31,298 nt of DNA, taken from an uncultured Alphaproteobacteria bacterium (GTDB lineage Bacteria > Pseudomonadota > Alphaproteobacteria > Puniceispirillales > Puniceispirillaceae). Positions 30,772 through 31,298 of this stretch are shown here, piece after piece. Positions within the stretch are counted from its first letter, which is position 1, and each line of letters starts with the position of its first letter. Below the pieces are notes generated by a model, which saw nothing but the letters and a program-made list of their open reading frames with translations, was not told the origin of the DNA and made no database searches. The position numbers and the translations under genes were made by a program. The DNA lies in contig CAJYBL010000004.1 in assembly GCA_913064995.1 (NCBI GenBank), positions 1 to 31,298 of the forward strand, read 5' to 3'.

Positions 30772-31138
30772 CTACTCCGGATGATGATTGAATAAAAGGA
30801 CGATGTTGAATAGACGCCCAGCTTTACAAGACATTGAAAAAGCAATTGTGCCACCAGTCCACAGGCAGAGACAAGCTGTTATCGCCGAAAACAGATTGCC
30901 AAAAATAGTGCCTCGCGCGTTGGCAAACAACAATGGTAAGTAACCCCATACCCACCAAGTCACCAATACAGAATAAAATCACATAAAGGAAAGAAAGCGT
31001 ACTGGAATGGGTTGCTGTGATTGCAAGAACCATCGATTGCAACGCCTGGGCTGAAACAGGGATCAAAGAATATCCCAAATCACGAATTTGAAGCAGCGTT
31101 GAATACTTATTCAAAAATTTTGGGCTTTTGCGCTTCAA
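30772..31138 (-). pseudogene. Decayed membrane protein, possibly UreH/HupE-like transporter remnant
   Basis: A 104-codon reading frame (30824-31138) encodes a hydrophobic segment, including LQSMVLAITATHSSTLSFLY and VILFCIGDLVGMGLLTIVV. These resemble transmembrane parts of UreH/nickel-efflux-like proteins, where a G-x-x-x-G-M-x-L-L motif is typical. The expected next helix continues only in another frame (30772-30966, FSAITACLCLWTGGTIAF), which implies a frameshift near 30930. There is no convincing start or upstream conserved region. It could instead be a chance hydrophobic frame. The rest of the right end, 31139-31298, holds nothing I can identify. Confidence 0.35.
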
Positions 31139-31298
31139 ACTGATTTATTCATATCTTTTCGCAATGATTGCTAGTTGCCAAATTTATGATTCAGCTGTCA
31201 CTATGTAGATTAAGAACCAGCGGTTTTTTCCGATCCCACCCTGTTTTGCTAGGTATGAGCTTTTTTCTGACTGCTACCACCGGCTCACCGTTTAGAGG

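Noticed and set aside
1..31298. CRISPR arrays, tRNA or rRNA genes, insertion sequences
   Set aside because: No spaced repeats, cloverleaf-like segments, conserved rRNA stretches or transposase motifs were recognised.

Overview
The window looks like chromosomal DNA of an alphaproteobacterium, plausibly a marine SAR116/Puniceispirillum-like or other Rhodospirillales-related lineage. That placement is an inference from the mix of a TctCBA transporter, the alphaproteobacterial formate dehydrogenase (FDH) neighbourhood with DUF3305/DUF3306-type genes, moderate G+C and tight gene spacing. No phylogenetic computation was possible. No rRNA, tRNA, CRISPR array, transposase or phage gene was seen.

Layout. 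(1) Positions 1-2909 hold a tripartite tricarboxylate transporter operon (tctC cut by the window edge, tctB, tctA) closed by a hairpin terminator. (2) Positions 2969-5585 hold a solo zeta-toxin-like P-loop protein and a fumarylacetoacetate-hydrolase-family enzyme. (3) Positions 5636-7993 (minus) hold a Tat-exported multicopper oxidase and a TupA-like tungstate-binding protein. (4) Positions 8117-13066 (plus) hold a short ModE-type regulator followed by a run of small, mostly uncharacterised genes: DUF3144-like, a small cytochrome c, a DUF6494-like protein, Mrp/NBP35 Fe-S carrier, a lipoate/biotin-ligase-like protein, DUF6505-like and DUF6352-like proteins. (5) Positions 13142-22926 are the FDH locus: a divergent 676-residue protein with four ferredoxin-type cysteine motifs, then DUF3305-like, DUF3306-like, a TorD-family chaperone, a 65-residue Tat peptide, the FDH alpha subunit, beta subunit, a small lipoprotein and the cytochrome b gamma subunit. 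(6) Positions 22955-26682 hold a WD40-cytochrome c fusion, a 45-residue membrane microprotein and a divergent pair of exported serine proteases (S8 and S1). (7) Positions 26812-30091 are a molybdenum cofactor operon, moaA-mobB-moeA-moaE. (8) The right end has a 2OG-Fe(II)-oxygenase-like gene and a decayed membrane-protein remnant.

How it fits together: from 7.1 kb to 30.1 kb nearly everything can be read as one oxyanion-to-formate-oxidation module. It covers tungstate/molybdate capture and sensing, Fe-S and pterin cofactor supply, chaperone and Tat export of a periplasmic FDH, and membrane or cytochrome c electron acceptors. The uncharacterised genes of block 4 and the Fe-S hub protein are candidates for FDH-specific maturation or electron-transfer factors.

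The strongest anomaly is an in-frame amber codon (20430-20432) that splits the FDH catalytic subunit into an 802-residue piece and a conserved 160-residue C-terminal molybdopterin-binding piece in the same frame, although TAG is used as an ordinary stop by many other genes here. Other points of interest are an S8 protease whose signal peptide is encoded in frame but lacks a canonical start codon, a perfect 10-bp hairpin inside the start of the WD40-cytochrome gene, a terminator inside the fdhB-to-fdhC interval, and a molybdopterin operon without moaD.
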